Below, piece by piece: positions 44,448 to 56,724 of a stretch of 64,000 bases of DNA. The notes below the pieces were generated by a model. The model made no database searches. It had not been told where the DNA came from and saw nothing but the letters and a program-made list of their open reading frames with translations. The translations under genes and the position numbers were made by a program. The DNA is from Paraconiothyrium sp. Pb-2020. Its lineage: Eukaryota; Ascomycota; Dothideomycetes; Pleosporales; Didymosphaeriaceae. Numbering within the stretch: position 1 is the stretch's first letter; the number at the start of each line of letters is the position of its first letter. The stretch is taken from assembly GCA_022419385.1 (NCBI GenBank), contig JAJUBI010000001.1, positions 1,240,001-1,304,000 on the forward strand, read 5' to 3'.

Positions 44448-45813
44448 ATGGCTGACGCCGCCGTGGAGAACCCGCACAACACAGTACCGCCTCACAAGAA
44501 GCAGCTCCCCTCATCGATACCGAATTTCGACACGCTCGAGGGCTTCAGCACAGATGGAAACGATGACTACTCAAACTTCAAGAAGCTCCAACGACAGCTA
44601 GAGTGAGTGGAATTGAAGCGGCGACGTTGCGAGTGGCAACCTAACTAGCGCCAGGTACATTCACCTGCAGGAAGAATACATCAAGGACGAGCAGCGAAGT
44701 CTGAAGCGGGAGTTGGTGCGCGCACAAGAGGAGATCAAACGCATCCAAAGTGTTCCGCTCGTTATAGGACAATTTATGGAGGCAATAGATCAGAAGTAAG
44801 ACACCTATACGAGGCACCGTTTCAACGCGGCTAACATCCGCAGCACTGGCATCGTACAATCATCTACCGGTTCAAATTATGTCGTCCGAATTCTGTCTAC
44901 GCTTGATCGCGAGCTACTCAAGCCCTCGTCCTCGGTCGCTCTCCACCGCCACTCAAATGCCCTCGTAGATATCCTACCTCCAGAGGCTGACTCCTCAATC
45001 GCCATGCTTGGCCAAGATGAGAAGCCAGATGTCACATACGCAGATGTGGGAGGTTTAGACATGCAGAAGCAGGAAATCCGAGAAGCTGTAGAGCTTCCAC
45101 TCACACATTTCGACCTGTACAAGCAGATCGGTATCGACCCGCCACGCGGTGTTCTACTATATGGGCCTCCAGGAACAGGAAAGACGATGTTGGTTAAGGC
45201 AGTAGCGAACAGCACTACAGCCTCATTCATCCGCGTGGTAGGCTCAGAGTTTGTGCAGAAATACCTGGGAGAGGGCCCGCGCATGGTGCGTGACGTCTTC
45301 CGAATGGCGCGAGAGAATTCGCCCTCCATTATCTTCATCGATGAAATCGACGCCATCGCGACAAAGCGATTCGACGCCCAAACCGGTGCCGACCGAGAAG
45401 TCCAGCGTATCCTCCTCGAGCTTCTCAATCAGATGGACGGTTTCGACCAAACGTCCAACGTCAAGGTCATCATGGCGACCAACCGTGCTGATACGCTCGA
45501 CCCTGCGCTGCTCCGACCCGGTCGTCTCGACCGAAAGATTGAGTTCCCCTCACTACGAGATCGCCGTGAGCGCCGTCTCATCTTCGGCACCATCGCTGGG
45601 AAGATGAGCTTGTCGCCCGAGGTTGACCTTGACAGCTTAATCGTGCGAAACGACCCGTTGTCGGGTGCTGTGATTGCGGCGATTATGCAGGAAGCGGGGT
45701 TGAGGGCTGTGCGAAAGAACAGGTACAACATCATCCAGAGCGATCTAGAAGAGGCGTACACGAGCCAGGTCAAGGGTGCGACGGAGGCGGACAAGTTCGA
45801 TTTCTACAAGTAA
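44448..45813 (+). CDS. RPT3: 26S proteasome regulatory ATPase Rpt3
   Basis: AAA+ subunit of the base ring that unfolds and feeds ubiquitinated proteins into the 20S core. Exons 44448-44602, 44655-44795 and 44844-45813, with introns of 52 and 48 nt, give 421 aa. The N-terminal coiled coil (LQEEYIKDEQRSLKRELV) is followed by the OB fold. Walker A is GPPGTGKT, Walker B is IIFIDEIDAIATKR, and ATNRADTLDPALLRPGRLDRK contains sensor 1 and the arginine finger. The C-terminal FYK matches the HbYX motif that opens the 20S gate. VTYADVGGLDMQKQEIREAV identifies the Rpt3 (S6b) branch. Both joins restore conserved sequence. Confidence 0.97.
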
Positions 45814-46218
45814 GTGTGTGGGATCGAAGAGATGAGAGGGGATGCATGCACTGTGTAAATTACCATAGAAGCCTCGCAGAAGACCCAACACTCTGCACGC
45901 ATAATCAAGCATTCATCAAGAAACAGGCCCCCGTAGTAGACCTAAGACCAACATCTGTTTCCCGATGATTTAATCCATTAGCATTACCGAGAAAATAAGC
46001 ATCACGATACAAATTGACATCACGAGCGAGCGAAGTCAATGTAGTGGCAGTCAGGTTATTGCATTCCTAAGCTCTCGCCTCCAAAAAAAAGCAGTCGTAA
46101 GTTCGTCGACTGGAACAATGCAAAAGTATTGGTACATGAAGCCGTACATGCATCCATTCGTCATGGGTCCTCCGTTTTCTGTTCATTCAAAAGCAAGGAA
46201 CGTCTTCGAGTGTTGCAT
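45814..46218. other. Convergent 3' region
   Basis: About 400 nt between the stop codons of RPT3 and the LEA-like gene, with an A-run (46083-46091). Probable 3' UTRs. Confidence 0.5.
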
Positions 46219-46697
46219 TTAGATCTGGTTTGCCTTCGCCTTAGCCTCGCCCTTAAGCTCCTGCGTCTTGCCCTTGGCCTCGCCAGCCAGCTCGCTTGCC
46301 TTGCCCTTCGCCTGGCCCGCGGCCTCGCTGGCCTTGCCCTTGGCTTGGCCGGTGGTCTCAGGAGTGGCTTGCTTTACTTTCTCGGCGACTTCCTCTATTT
46401 GCACATTAGCACGCATTCCATGATGATCTCAGAGACATGTTCAGGCGTGGTGCTCCAACGCTGTTGTTTCTTCAACTGCACGGCTTGAGCGGGTGCTCAG
46501 GTGAACAAGAGGTGGGGTTATAGAGGGTAGAGAACGAGAAGTTACATACCGCCCTTTTCAATGCCCTTAACGGCAGCGCCAGAGATCTTTGCGTCCACGG
46601 CCTTGGCGGCATCCTTCACAGTCTCGACGGGGCTCTTGCGAGTGATGGGGGAGGTGCTGAAAAGGCGGGCCTGGCGAGCGATCTGGGTGCGGAACAT
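46219..46697 (-). CDS. Small LEA/CsbD-like protein, probably mitochondrial
   Basis: Exons 46697-46550 and 46394-46219 join in phase 1 over a 155-nt intron, giving 107 aa. The N-terminus MFRTQIARQARLFSTSPITR is basic, lacks acids and has an R-x-F/S cleavage-like motif, as in mitochondrial targeting sequences. The remainder is a hydrophilic amphipathic helix of repeated AAGQAKGKASE and LAGEAKGKTQE units, resembling late-embryogenesis-abundant or CsbD-type stress proteins. Such proteins accumulate under drying or oxidative stress in conidia; this role is inferred only from composition. The intron is three times the usual length here. Confidence 0.72.
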
Positions 46698-47195
46698 GGT
46701 TGCAGTTGTAGGGATGTGTTGATATAGTGAAGAGGGTGAATTGGCGGTGAGATTGTAGCTCGGGTATTGGGCTGTTGTATACTGGAGGCTTTGGAGCTTG
46801 CAAGCAGAGACGGTTTTATAAAGGGCGGAGAAGCTTGTCGGATTGGCCTACGCAGCCCGGGAGGTAGGATGTACCTATGACGTCTGGTGCTCGTCACAGA
46901 CGGTGCTCAATTGGGTTAGATGTGGCCATAGCTCCCAGCCCATCGCGATGCACTGCACGTCGCACAAAGATTGCGTGCACGCTTTGTAATTGCGCATGTG
47001 AATTCCTCTACTATTCGCATATCTACTAGTGCTGCACAGAGGCGCGGTCGATGTGGATGGAGCCAGAACTGGTAGAGGAGACTTCCTGTATGATACAACG
47101 ACAAACCCCGAGCGCATGCATCTAGTGCTGAGCAGCCTACAGTGACATTAACATCTTCATTATTGAATTACTTCTATCTGATGGTTATCATAGAC
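46698..47195. other. Intergenic
   Basis: LEA-like gene promoter and esterase 3' flank. No gene recognised. Confidence 0.5.
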
Positions 47196-48989
47196 CTACG
47201 ACACCAGCGCCTTCTGCCACCAGTTGCAGCGCTTGCTCGCATTGCTATCGTGGATCTCCTCGATACCAGTAATATTCAGTTCCAGCACCTTGGCATCCGG
47301 CCCGTACATCTCGAACTTCTTCACTCCCTCGGCTTCCGGCACGCCGTTCTTCGCGAAGCTCGTAATGAACTCCTGCAATGCAACCGCAACAGTACGGTTC
47401 GTCACCCCGGTCGGTAACGAGGTCGTGGCACCGCCAGTGTAGTAAGTGTAGGCAACGTCGAAGCCGTGATACGCGGGCGGTACAGCGAAGAGATAGGAGT
47501 AGGTCTTATTGTGGAAGCCGGTGGAGAGGTAATTTGTGTTGCAAGTAAAGATGCCTTCGGTCACGATGGTAGCGGCACGCGTGTAGTTATCGGTGTAGCC
47601 CTGGCTGCCGTCGAAGACTGCGGGATATAGCGTCTCCGTGATGTAGTCGATGGAAGACTGGGGGACGTTGTATAGGGTGGATTTGAGTTGAGCAGCAATG
47701 CGCTCAGTAGAGTTCGCGTATGGAGGTGTAAAATAGGGACCTTCATTAGTGTTATGGCCGACCATAACACGGATACTTTTATCAAAGCGACCTTGGGCGA
47801 GGAGTTGGCCGGGCTGGAGAGGTGCGAAGAGACCGTCAACGACCGGGCCGTAGACATAGCCACCCCATGGCGGATCGTATGTAATTTGCTGGGCGTTGGC
47901 TCGGATGACGGCCTCAGAGGAGAGGTTACGGAGATCCGCCAGTGAAGAACTATTCGTCAGCTCCAAGAACTTCTGGTAGATGTTCTCTTGATAGGACTGC
48001 GATTGTACGGGAGTCCAGCCAGGAGATTGCGGCACTGCCTGTTGGAAAGGAGCAGGTCCTTTGTTGCCGCCATAGGCAGTGATCTGGTGCACGATGCTGC
48101 CTCCGCCGGCGCTCTCTCCAAAAACGGTAACCTTGTCTTTGTCTCCACCGAACAAATGAATATTCTTTTGCACCCATTCGAGAGCGAACCGTTGATCGTA
48201 AAGCGCGAGGTTGCTGACGCCTCCTTCAGCTTGGAATGACGGACCACTCGTAAACCCTAGAGCACCTAGACGGTAGTTGAGCGCGACATAGATGACCTCT
48301 GCATCACCAATCTTTCCAGATTCGGCCAGCAGACCGGCGGGGTTGTTGTATTTGTTACCTGCGACGTATCCGCCACCATAAATCCAGACTAATACCGGGG
48401 CTCCATACCCAGAGGAGTTCGCGCGAGCGAGTATTCGCTCCGAAACAAATACGTCAAGGAATAAACAATCTTCTGTCTCCAGAGGACCCGGAGCTGTCAC
48501 ATTGGAGGTCGAGTTGGCGCCCAGTGGGGTGTAAATCGGGGTGTTGTCAGAGCTGATCCCCAGGAAAGAGTTCGTAAGGACTTGAGCGGAAAGGGCGCTC
48601 CAAGCCGGGGTAGCTTGAGGACAGATCCAGCAGAAATGAGCCATTGGACACGTACATCGGAGGTTCGAAGAACATACCGACCAACGCCACCCTCATTGAC
48701 GGTAGACCTGTTCTTTGCCGGGGCTTCAGGAAGAGCGAATCTTAAATTGCCGACCGGGGGCGCTGCATATCTGATATTAGAGAAATTGTAGAACCGGCCA
48801 GTGTCCTGTCAACTGTTCAATATTCATCTGGGCGTCAAATCGTTTGCAGAAACCTACGTTGTATCCAGAAGCCCTGTAGATTTCATACCCTAAGTCGATG
48901 ACTGGCAGACTCGTATTTCCAGCGTCACCAGTGTTGTACTGAGCGGACACTACCCCTAAGGCAGCCGCGATGCCAAAAAGCCCCTTCAT
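47196..48989 (-). CDS. Secreted type-B carboxylesterase/lipase
   Basis: Alpha/beta-hydrolase with signal peptide (MKGLFGIAAALGVVSA). Exons 48989-48858, 48805-48678 and 48627-47196 give 563 aa. The first intron (52 nt) is ordinary. The second, 48628-48677 (50 nt), is needed to connect GGVGR with CPQATPAWSALS, but its 3' end is TG instead of AG. Type-B hallmarks: YNFSNIRYAAPPVG, EDCLFLDVFV (disulphide and EDCLxL motif), VWIYGGGYVAG oxyanion loop and FGESAGGGS with the nucleophilic Ser. The acid and His should be in GHNTNEGPYF and AYHGFDVAY. Many NxS/T sequons suggest glycosylation. If the TG acceptor is not used, this copy is likely non-functional, or starts at 48644 as a truncated protein. Confidence 0.85.
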
Positions 48990-50066
48990 ACCTCACAGCA
49001 ACAATAGCAATGATTGTACTCACGCCTTGCGAAGATACCAGCAACCGAAAGAGAATGCCTCTGAACGGAATTGTCGCTGTACAGATTGGGACAGGGAGCA
49101 CACGAAGTACCCCTGTGGCGGGCAGACAGACGCCCTTAAAGCAAGCTCGACCCAAGCTTGTACACATCACTGTCGCTCCCGTCCGGTACATCCGCCCGAA
49201 AACGCCATCTGACTGCGCCCGCATGGCATCCCCAACTTTGGCGACAGGGATCCACGGTAAGCGACTGGAGAGCCCTTTGTATGGAGGATACTGCGCTCAA
49301 ACCCGGCAAGCCCATCCAGGGCGCCTCGCCTAGGCGCAGATGACGTACATCACCTCGGCGCGACAATTGCTCGCGGCGACGCGTGGTAGGGAAATGCGGG
49401 GAAAATCGATAAACTCCACGGCTCGCAGGACTCCTAGAGCCCCGATTTTCTGCGGCCACGGCGCGGAGTTGCCGTATCAGTGTGTTGGACGCTCGATGGG
49501 GGAAGGGATGTGAAGGAATGGGCTGGGGAAGATGGCAGGGATTGGAAGCGAGCCGAGGCTGTGGATTCGAGCTTTGGATAGTTGACGTCTTCGAGAGGGC
49601 GGCTCGAGATGCAGAGCGGCACGTGAATGCGCCCGTTTCGCTTGTTCAAATAAATTGTGGTATTAAAGAACGTCTACGTCGTTTTCCAACGATTTAACCG
49701 GGTTCTCCTAGGGCCTGACTGAGGCGACACATCAGTACTAGTACAAAAGTAAAACAAACCTGCAAGGTACACCAAACAGCGCATATGCTCGTCTTCCGCG
49801 CTGGATGACGCGCTATCCCCGTTGGGTACTTCGTCGCCTCGACCTTAGGACGGGCATCTACTGACCACACGAGCAGCTAAAAGACTGGCGGCACGAGCGT
49901 GTGTTATAAACAATGTCTTGCTACTTCAGAAGATCTATCCGGCTCAATGCATGCCAGCCTCGCTCCTCACGTACCCCAAGCTAATGCAAGTTCCATCCCA
50001 AACACCAGGTATCCATGCCTGTATGCGAACGCCGTTGCTACGCTCAATCACAACGACACCGCAATC
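48990..50066. other. Intergenic
   Basis: About 1.1 kb containing the esterase promoter and the 3' flank of the next gene. Frames such as 49434-49649 minus are low complexity and without motifs. Confidence 0.5.
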
Positions 50067-52061
50067 CTACGACTCCGGGTCGAAGCACTGACAGTCCTCG
50101 ATGTTCCCACCGACCCGATTTCCACTCAACAGGGTCGGACATCTCCACGCGATCTCCATGCTGTTGCACTGAAACAGCAAGTTCCACACACGTTCCATCG
50201 TGTATCCAAAAACAGGCGTGTCCATTGAGTCCGGTCGACCCCGCAAATACTCCTTCTGATGCGCCCAGCTGTCCCGGTTCACAAACGCGTCGTGAAGGTC
50301 TTGGTAAACAGACTTGTCGACTCCGCGAATACGTTTCGCCGAGGCGATGAACTGGCCCTTGTAACTAAGCAGCATTTTATCGCACTTCGTAACGTTGTTG
50401 ATACGGCTCGAGATCTCGGGAAAGAGATGCGTAGTATCCCATAGGTTGAAGCGATCACCACAGTTCTCGCAATTACACACCTGACCAGACCATCCGAGGC
50501 TGAGCATACCAGTCTGTCCTGGTACGAAATAATCTCGTATGCGCGGGAATAATTCGCGTGGATTATGGACGTCGGCTTGGAGGAAGATCGTTTGCGCAGC
50601 AAGTGTGTCCCAGCTGCCCAAGATGTGCTTCAGGTATGTTTCGCCCTCGCGTCCGATGTTGGGTAAAGGTGTTACTTGGTCAGCACCTGTGTCTTGTTGT
50701 ACTTCTTCTACATTTGCGTCCACATCCTTAATGTAGATGTGTATTTTCGCATCGCTTCCTATGTTGGTCATGTTCTTAAGCGTGGAAACCAACTGTGCCA
50801 CTTGATCAATAGGTTCTTTGTACATACTAATCACGGCTTCGATGTCGGTGTGTGGAATGTAGGTAACGTCTAGGATCGGCCGCGGTTCGACTGCCTTCTG
50901 GTATGTATGCCTGGAGAAGTTTAGAGTAAAGTACACGAGCCACGCCCCAGGGAGAGCAACAGCGACGATAATAGTCCGCAAGAAGATGTTGGTCCAGCTT
51001 TCAGGAGCAGATTCGTCGCATGTAGCATCGGAATCCTCTGATAATCCCGATGCAAAATCCTCTTCACTATCAACCGACTGCAGATTGATGTCATTCGGTA
51101 CGGCATCGTACATGGTTATCCATCTGCGTCCGTACCTTGCGACCATGTCCCGACTTGACAACAACGCAATTACGAAAACAAAGAAGACATACTGCGGCCA
51201 TGCTGTGTATGAGCGACGAAGTTTCGAGGCCGAAACGGATCCTGTAATCCCCGTTATTGCCAAAAGAGTAACTATGTCGCTGGAGTTATTGGCATATCCG
51301 TTGTGGTCCTTTCCATTCTTTCCAGGGTCGATAGGTACCAAGAACGATTTTCCAACCCGTATGGCTGTCGCGGTGGCGACAAGATTGACGGCTAGTAGCG
51401 GCAAGTACCTATACTCGAAAGCGAAATTGAGTCGAGCGATTGTCTCATCGTCTATACCTCGAAAAGCAATGCAAATAGTAGTGAGCAACAACCCGACCAA
51501 ACAGACGAGGCCATCGGCCTGTCGGGCGGTTACAGGCGCAAGTCGTGAGGGACTGCAAGTCATGTACCAGAAGGCCCTCGCAGCTCCACTTAACAGTACT
51601 GCGGGGATGGTTGTTGTCAGGACTTGTGGGAGCAATCTGTATTCCCCTAGCAGAATACCGGCGCAGCATATGGTTGCAACAATGATGCGACCAACTCCGA
51701 GGCGTGATCGCGAGTCGTGACCAGTGATGATGAGAATTATTGCCTCGGTACAATAGCAAGCCGCCTATCTGGTCAGTGTACCCCGATTGTGCATACGAGG
51801 AGGCAATTACCGTAAGCATCATCAGTGTAGGTAGATTTTGAAAGTGCAAGAGCGACTGAAGCCCAAGGATCATGGCTGCGGCCGTCGACACCAGCGCAAG
51901 AGCAAGCTTGATCCAACCTGCGGTGGTGACGTGTCGTAAAGGAGTCGACGCTACATCAGCCTTAATGGCATACGATATTCCGACGCTGAAGGCGATGGTC
52001 ACTAGTTGAAGAAGACCCAGGAGGAGCGGAAAGTTGACATTTAGCTCAACGAGCAGGTGCC
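50067..52061 (-). CDS. Multi-TM protein with DUF3431-like C-terminal domain
   Basis: Two coding exons are supported: 52061-51811 and 51764-50067, joined in phase 0 across a 46-nt intron with CTGAC branch site; at least 648 residues. The 5' end is open: 52061 follows an acceptor-like TTGTAG in phase 1 and I cannot find the first exon. The N-terminal half has about eight or nine hydrophobic spans (e.g. WIKLALALVSTAAAMILGL, EAIILIITG, YVFFVFVIALLSS). After another span (IIVAVALPGAWLVYFTLNF) comes a soluble domain with IEAVISMYKEP, IHIYIKD, NIGREGETYLKHIL, TIFLQADVHNP and FVPGQTGMLSLGW. That pattern resembles DUF3431, a fungal domain of unknown activity with a faint glycosyltransferase flavour. 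Function unknown. Confidence 0.72.
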
Positions 52062-54401
52062 CTACAAGACGAACAATTCAGTGAGTCTCCCCTTGCCCAG
52101 AGATGGAGTAGAGCGGCGAACGTACTAACCACAAGTTAGTAGGTTTCCTGCATGTCGGTGAAGGCCGCCTCGACCGCGCGCAAATGTATACCCTTGGGCA
52201 GATAGCAGGGGCGGCTACTCACCTGGAACTACAGACCGACACGCTGGCGGCTGCTATCCATAGGTATCTTTGCGTCTGCACGGCAGGCACGTTCTCACGC
52301 ACCCAGCTCCGCGGTTGTTCTGCCTTTAGATCGGAGCCTTCCATGTTTGTGAGGAGGATGAGGCGGAGAGAAGTCAAAGGCGTCCAAGGAAAACATAGAG
52401 GAGGGTCGATTTCAGAACAGCGCATATTGTTAGGCAAGCGCAGCGCTAGATCAACAATCTCAGTATGACAAGCAGTCACAGTATGACAAACGGCAACAGC
52501 GACCGTCAACCACACCCCGCGGCAGATCGAAGGGCAGAGTACTTCTTCAACCTTGCGGCACGAAGGGAAAAAGGTGCGCGAAAGGATACTAAGCAGCTTA
52601 GCTGTGGGGCGGCCGGCCTTCACCTTGACCTGCTGCCTTTGCTGCAGTGAAGCACAGCCGTGACGCTCAGCACTAGTCTCATTTCTTCTCTTTTCGAGGG
52701 TACTCTAGGCGGTGAGCCGATTGGAAGGCCTTTCCCAGGCAAGGATAGAGTGAATGAGTGAAGTGAACGGTTCTGGTATCCATGGCGTACCTCCCTGGAG
52801 GTTCACCGCGAGGCTCGAGCCCTGGCCTTCTGCTGCACCTACGTTCACACCACACGCAAAGCACAAAGCCGTATCCCACACGAGCGGCTCTCCAATTTCG
52901 GGTCCGCCTAAAGTTATACTGTGCCGACGCTCGAATCAACTATTTACCAATCGCTTCACTTACACGCCGCTACCACACTTGATCTTTAACCATTAAGAGC
53001 ACTATATGCGCACGTCTATCCCACGCTTTGCAGGGTACTCCTAGATAAAATACAACGCGTAGCAAAACACGTGCGTGTGTGACATCCGTCGGTGAGATCT
53101 GTGAAATGGGGTCGGTGGGCTGGAATTAACGCAGCGTAGGCGACCGAACGGCACCTGGGATAACAACCGCTTCCATCATGCATGTGGATAGTAGCACTGG
53201 ACACAAGCTCGCAGTCACCAACGCGCTAGCGCGCTTCGGGCCTTTTTCTAACAATTTTTTAATAACTCTGACGTGGAGTCCAATGCGTTTGTGACGACTC
53301 AGTCTCAAGCTTGAACGACAAATATATGGTACTGTGTGGCTAGGGCAAACAGATTGGAACGGTTTACTACCTCAGGTTCTCCAGCTCGCAACGGCCATAA
53401 CATAAAGATGTGCGAAATGGCATCGCAGAGAACTACCGTGATCACTCTGTTGGTACGTCGTCCCAACTCGTTCGCAAGCCTGGCGGGCTAGGCACCAAGG
53501 TGTCCGTCGGATTCTAGCCGAAGTGGGTAGGCTATAGACTCTTCCGTTACTGCGGTTGCAGCTGTAATTAATCACAGTGTGTTCATTTTCATCGATCTCT
53601 GAAGCTCCTGGCCAGCATTGAGGGCTGCGGGAGCTTTCTACTAACGTAGGTAATTTTTCTTATAGTGAGGCGATCAACTATATACCTAAAGAAGTGATGA
53701 CTACTATCTTCTTATTTTACAAAGACCTCCTGGATTACCTATGGCTGCACCTGGGCAACCACAAGTACACGCGTTATGTGAGTCATGTCGCCGTTCAGGG
53801 CCCACTTGAACACCATCGCACAGTCCGCCCACGTAGACACTTTCGTAAGCCACGTTAGGTCCCCACGTTCTCTAAATTAATACCCTAAGAAGTTCTAGCA
53901 GTTACGGGATGCGAGAGGAGAACACCTTATGGCATGGTTAACAAGGACTATCAATATTTGGTGCGTCGATTGAGCAGGCGCATTGTGCGACACCTGGGCA
54001 CCAGATCCTTGACCAGATCAGAAAGGTGAAGTACATATGCGGCTCGGCGTTCGAGTAGCACATTGCGACGGAGATTGGTGAGCAATTCTTTATCTAAAAG
54101 CTCTACGGTCAAGAGGGGCTTGGTGCAGTGGAGACACAAGAGTGTCTCAATTCTTGCCCCAGGCAGCTCGTTCGTCGGTGTCGCTCTCCTCAAATATTGA
54201 TGAGGTCAGCTCTACGAGTCTTGATAGGAGCAACAGATGGGCCTAGCACATGCTCGGTAGTAGCAGGTGAATGCCGCGTTGCGAGGGTGCATGCCGAAAT
54301 ATGCGCGGCAGATCGACACTGAGCAATGCGGATGTGTTTGAGAAAATGCATGAATTCAATCTAAAGCTTGTGTACTGTGTGTGAACGCAACGCAGTGCTT
54401 G
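52062..54401. other. 2.3-kb region without confirmed gene
   Basis: The first part may hold the missing 5' exon(s) of the DUF3431-like gene. A frame at 52219-52623 minus is open and ends before a good donor (CAG|GTGAGT near 52221), but no phase-correct join was found. From about 52650 the DNA is AT-richer, with no recognisable gene or transposon. Confidence 0.45.
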
Positions 54402-56724
54402 TTATTCCAGCCAAAAACGCACCTGAGCGTATAGCGTCCCGTCCGAAGTAGCAAATAGAGCCGTAGGCCGTATGTAATTTGACAGATGTGAATCATCATA
54501 TCCAACCGACCTGACCTGTATCGGACAAGAAAGCAATGCGGACCCGACTACTCGAAAAGAATGTAGTGGCAAACGTGGAGAAGTCGGAGGTGTACTGAGT
54601 TCCTTCCCGCACAGAGTGGAACGCATGACTATTGCTGATATCATAGAACCCTTCGTCGCTTGGTAGACCAGCCTAGAATCAACAAGGAGCTGGTCACCTA
54701 CCTGGATGCTGCTGCTGGTAATACCATAGAACACGGCGGCATTACCAGGCATGCGGGCACGAAACCAGGTTTTCCCTTTCATGGCTCCGAGAATAGCATC
54801 GCGAAGAGGTGAACAAGTCTCCCATGAATTGCTACGAGTTTCACTCAGGCGATACGCTAAAAGGTGTTTTTCGAGGGCGTCGGCCATGTCTGCTGTGAGC
54901 GCCAGGAGCAATGCGAGAATAGTAGCAAAGAACTTCGTATCTGAAACCCACCATATCCTGTAAGTGCCACTCACTTCATAGTATAGCTTCATAAGTGCGC
55001 GAAGGAAACTATCCACATGGTCTGCTATGGCAACACTAGGGCCGATAGTGTCGATGTTCACAAAAGGTCCCTCGGGAAGTGTATGCGATGCGCTCGAGCA
55101 GCAGAATTTCGACAGAAGAAGCAATTTGAATTGATCATGATTGATGCACTTCAATGGTCCTGAATCTGGCCGTAGTTCATCTTGTGTGAACCAGGGCGCT
55201 TTGAATGTGGGCATAATCCGCCAATCTGGGACCTATAAAAGGTTAATCATATCTTTGACGATGATCATCAGAGACGTGCCCAAGATGCCCACTTGAAAGG
55301 AACATTGGATCTGCGACGCTCGATAACTGCCTGCAACAGGTGTCCAATACGATCAGCCTGGACGCAAGCGAGAGCAAACATATGATACGTGTCTTGGACA
55401 TTCAAGGAGTAGTCGACCTCAAACGGTACATGGGACAGCGAGTAGCCTCCGTTTATGTTGGTGGGCCACGAGCGTTCCATGTCGGTAGCCATGTTGTATA
55501 GAGAGTAGATGCGATCTCTTTGATCGGAACATTGATAATAAGCGAACTGTCGTAGCATGTTTAAAAGATTCAAGCGACTGCTCTGCGTGCGACCGGTATC
55601 CACTACTATCGTATTAGTGATTGCATTCAAATTGTAGAAGGGGAGCGTTAGATTGACCAAACGGTCTTTGCGTTTTGTTGGCTTGGGAGGAGACTCTGAA
55701 CCGACAGGCAATGCAAAAAGTTCTACGGCTAGACAACTGTTCGCGACATGGCTGATGTTCTAGTGCAACATCAAAGGACTCCATTTGCGGGCCCACTTAA
55801 ATCCTCGATACATATAGTCGTATGACGAACCAGCGGTAGGGTACCTCCTCTTGGCCTTGGTACTTAGCAGGGTGTACTCACCGGACATGGAATGCAGCTT
55901 CCATAAACTCGAAATCATCATAACGGCTTCGAGTTGCTGATCTACTACACCAGAACGTCTCATTGCGTGCCGTATTATCTTGTAGACACTCAATGCCTTG
56001 CTGAATCTAGCCCACGACATCATCGTGCCACCGTAGATCAGTGTGACGTCTATGTTGAAGACTACTTCTTGTATAATCCACATGCGAGAGAACCTTGAAG
56101 TCGAATCAGTGTAAGTGAGCATCGTATAACATTGTGGTGGATTTACCATGACAAGTTTAGGACAGCTGCAATATTCTCCTCTCTAGTGGTTTCATGCAGC
56201 TTCTCGAGAGCTTCTGGTTTTTCGAGTTTCTCCTTCGGCCATCTAGACAGCGACGATAAAAGCATCAGACCATCCTTTTCGACCTTCCCACCCGCACCTA
56301 GCCAAGCCAGTACCGTTCTTGCTGATCGAAAGATCTTATACATAAGAGGAATTTGATGCGACTTTTCTCTATCGTCACGCTGGTTGATACACAGAGCGTC
56401 TATCCACAGCCTTCTTTTCTCGGTTCTTTGACGCACTTCTCGTAGCGCTTGGTTGAGGTTATCTGTAATCCGTAATATGTGAGACTTGCCAACGATGACG
56501 GGGTGAATTAAGACCGGTTCTCCCCAGGTATAGGACAGCGCCTCGAATTGATCATGAAACTCCTCGTCTCTGAACATCGAGACTCTTTCGAAGGAGACTT
56601 GTACTGGAGATAGGCGCTCTAACGAAGGTTCGAGGACCAATATCCGTACTTCGCTGGATGCATTCTGTAGAGGTTCATACGTGTATGCCAGAAGCTGCTG
56701 CGAATCCTCGACTCGGCTCATCAT
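54402..56724 (-). CDS. HET-domain protein (heterokaryon incompatibility type)
   Basis: Exon 1 56724-56147, a 53-nt intron, exon 2 56093-55882, an intron of about 150 nt, exon 3 from 55728 (or 55722) to about 55276-55280, and exon 4 from about 55232 to 54402; roughly 688 aa. HET-domain blocks: FEALSYTWGEP, LNQALREVR, RLWIDALCINQRDDREKS, MYKIFRSARTVLAWLG, and after splicing SWFSRMWIIQEVV, YGGTMMSW and later DQRDRIYSLYNMA. The C-terminal 270 residues lack a known domain. HET proteins can trigger cell death when unlike strains fuse, but most paralogues are uncharacterised. The exon 3-4 junction can be read two ways: GT-AG with a CAG acceptor, or GC-AG giving the family motif VPDWR. Both keep the frame. 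Confidence 0.85.

Noticed and set aside
49434..49649. Minus-strand 71-codon frame upstream of the esterase
   Set aside because: Low-complexity Ser/Pro composition, no motif, no partner exon.
52219..52623. 134-codon minus-strand frame as first exon of the DUF3431-like gene
   Set aside because: A good donor is present at its end, but no acceptor gives a phase-correct join to 52061; kept only as an open question.
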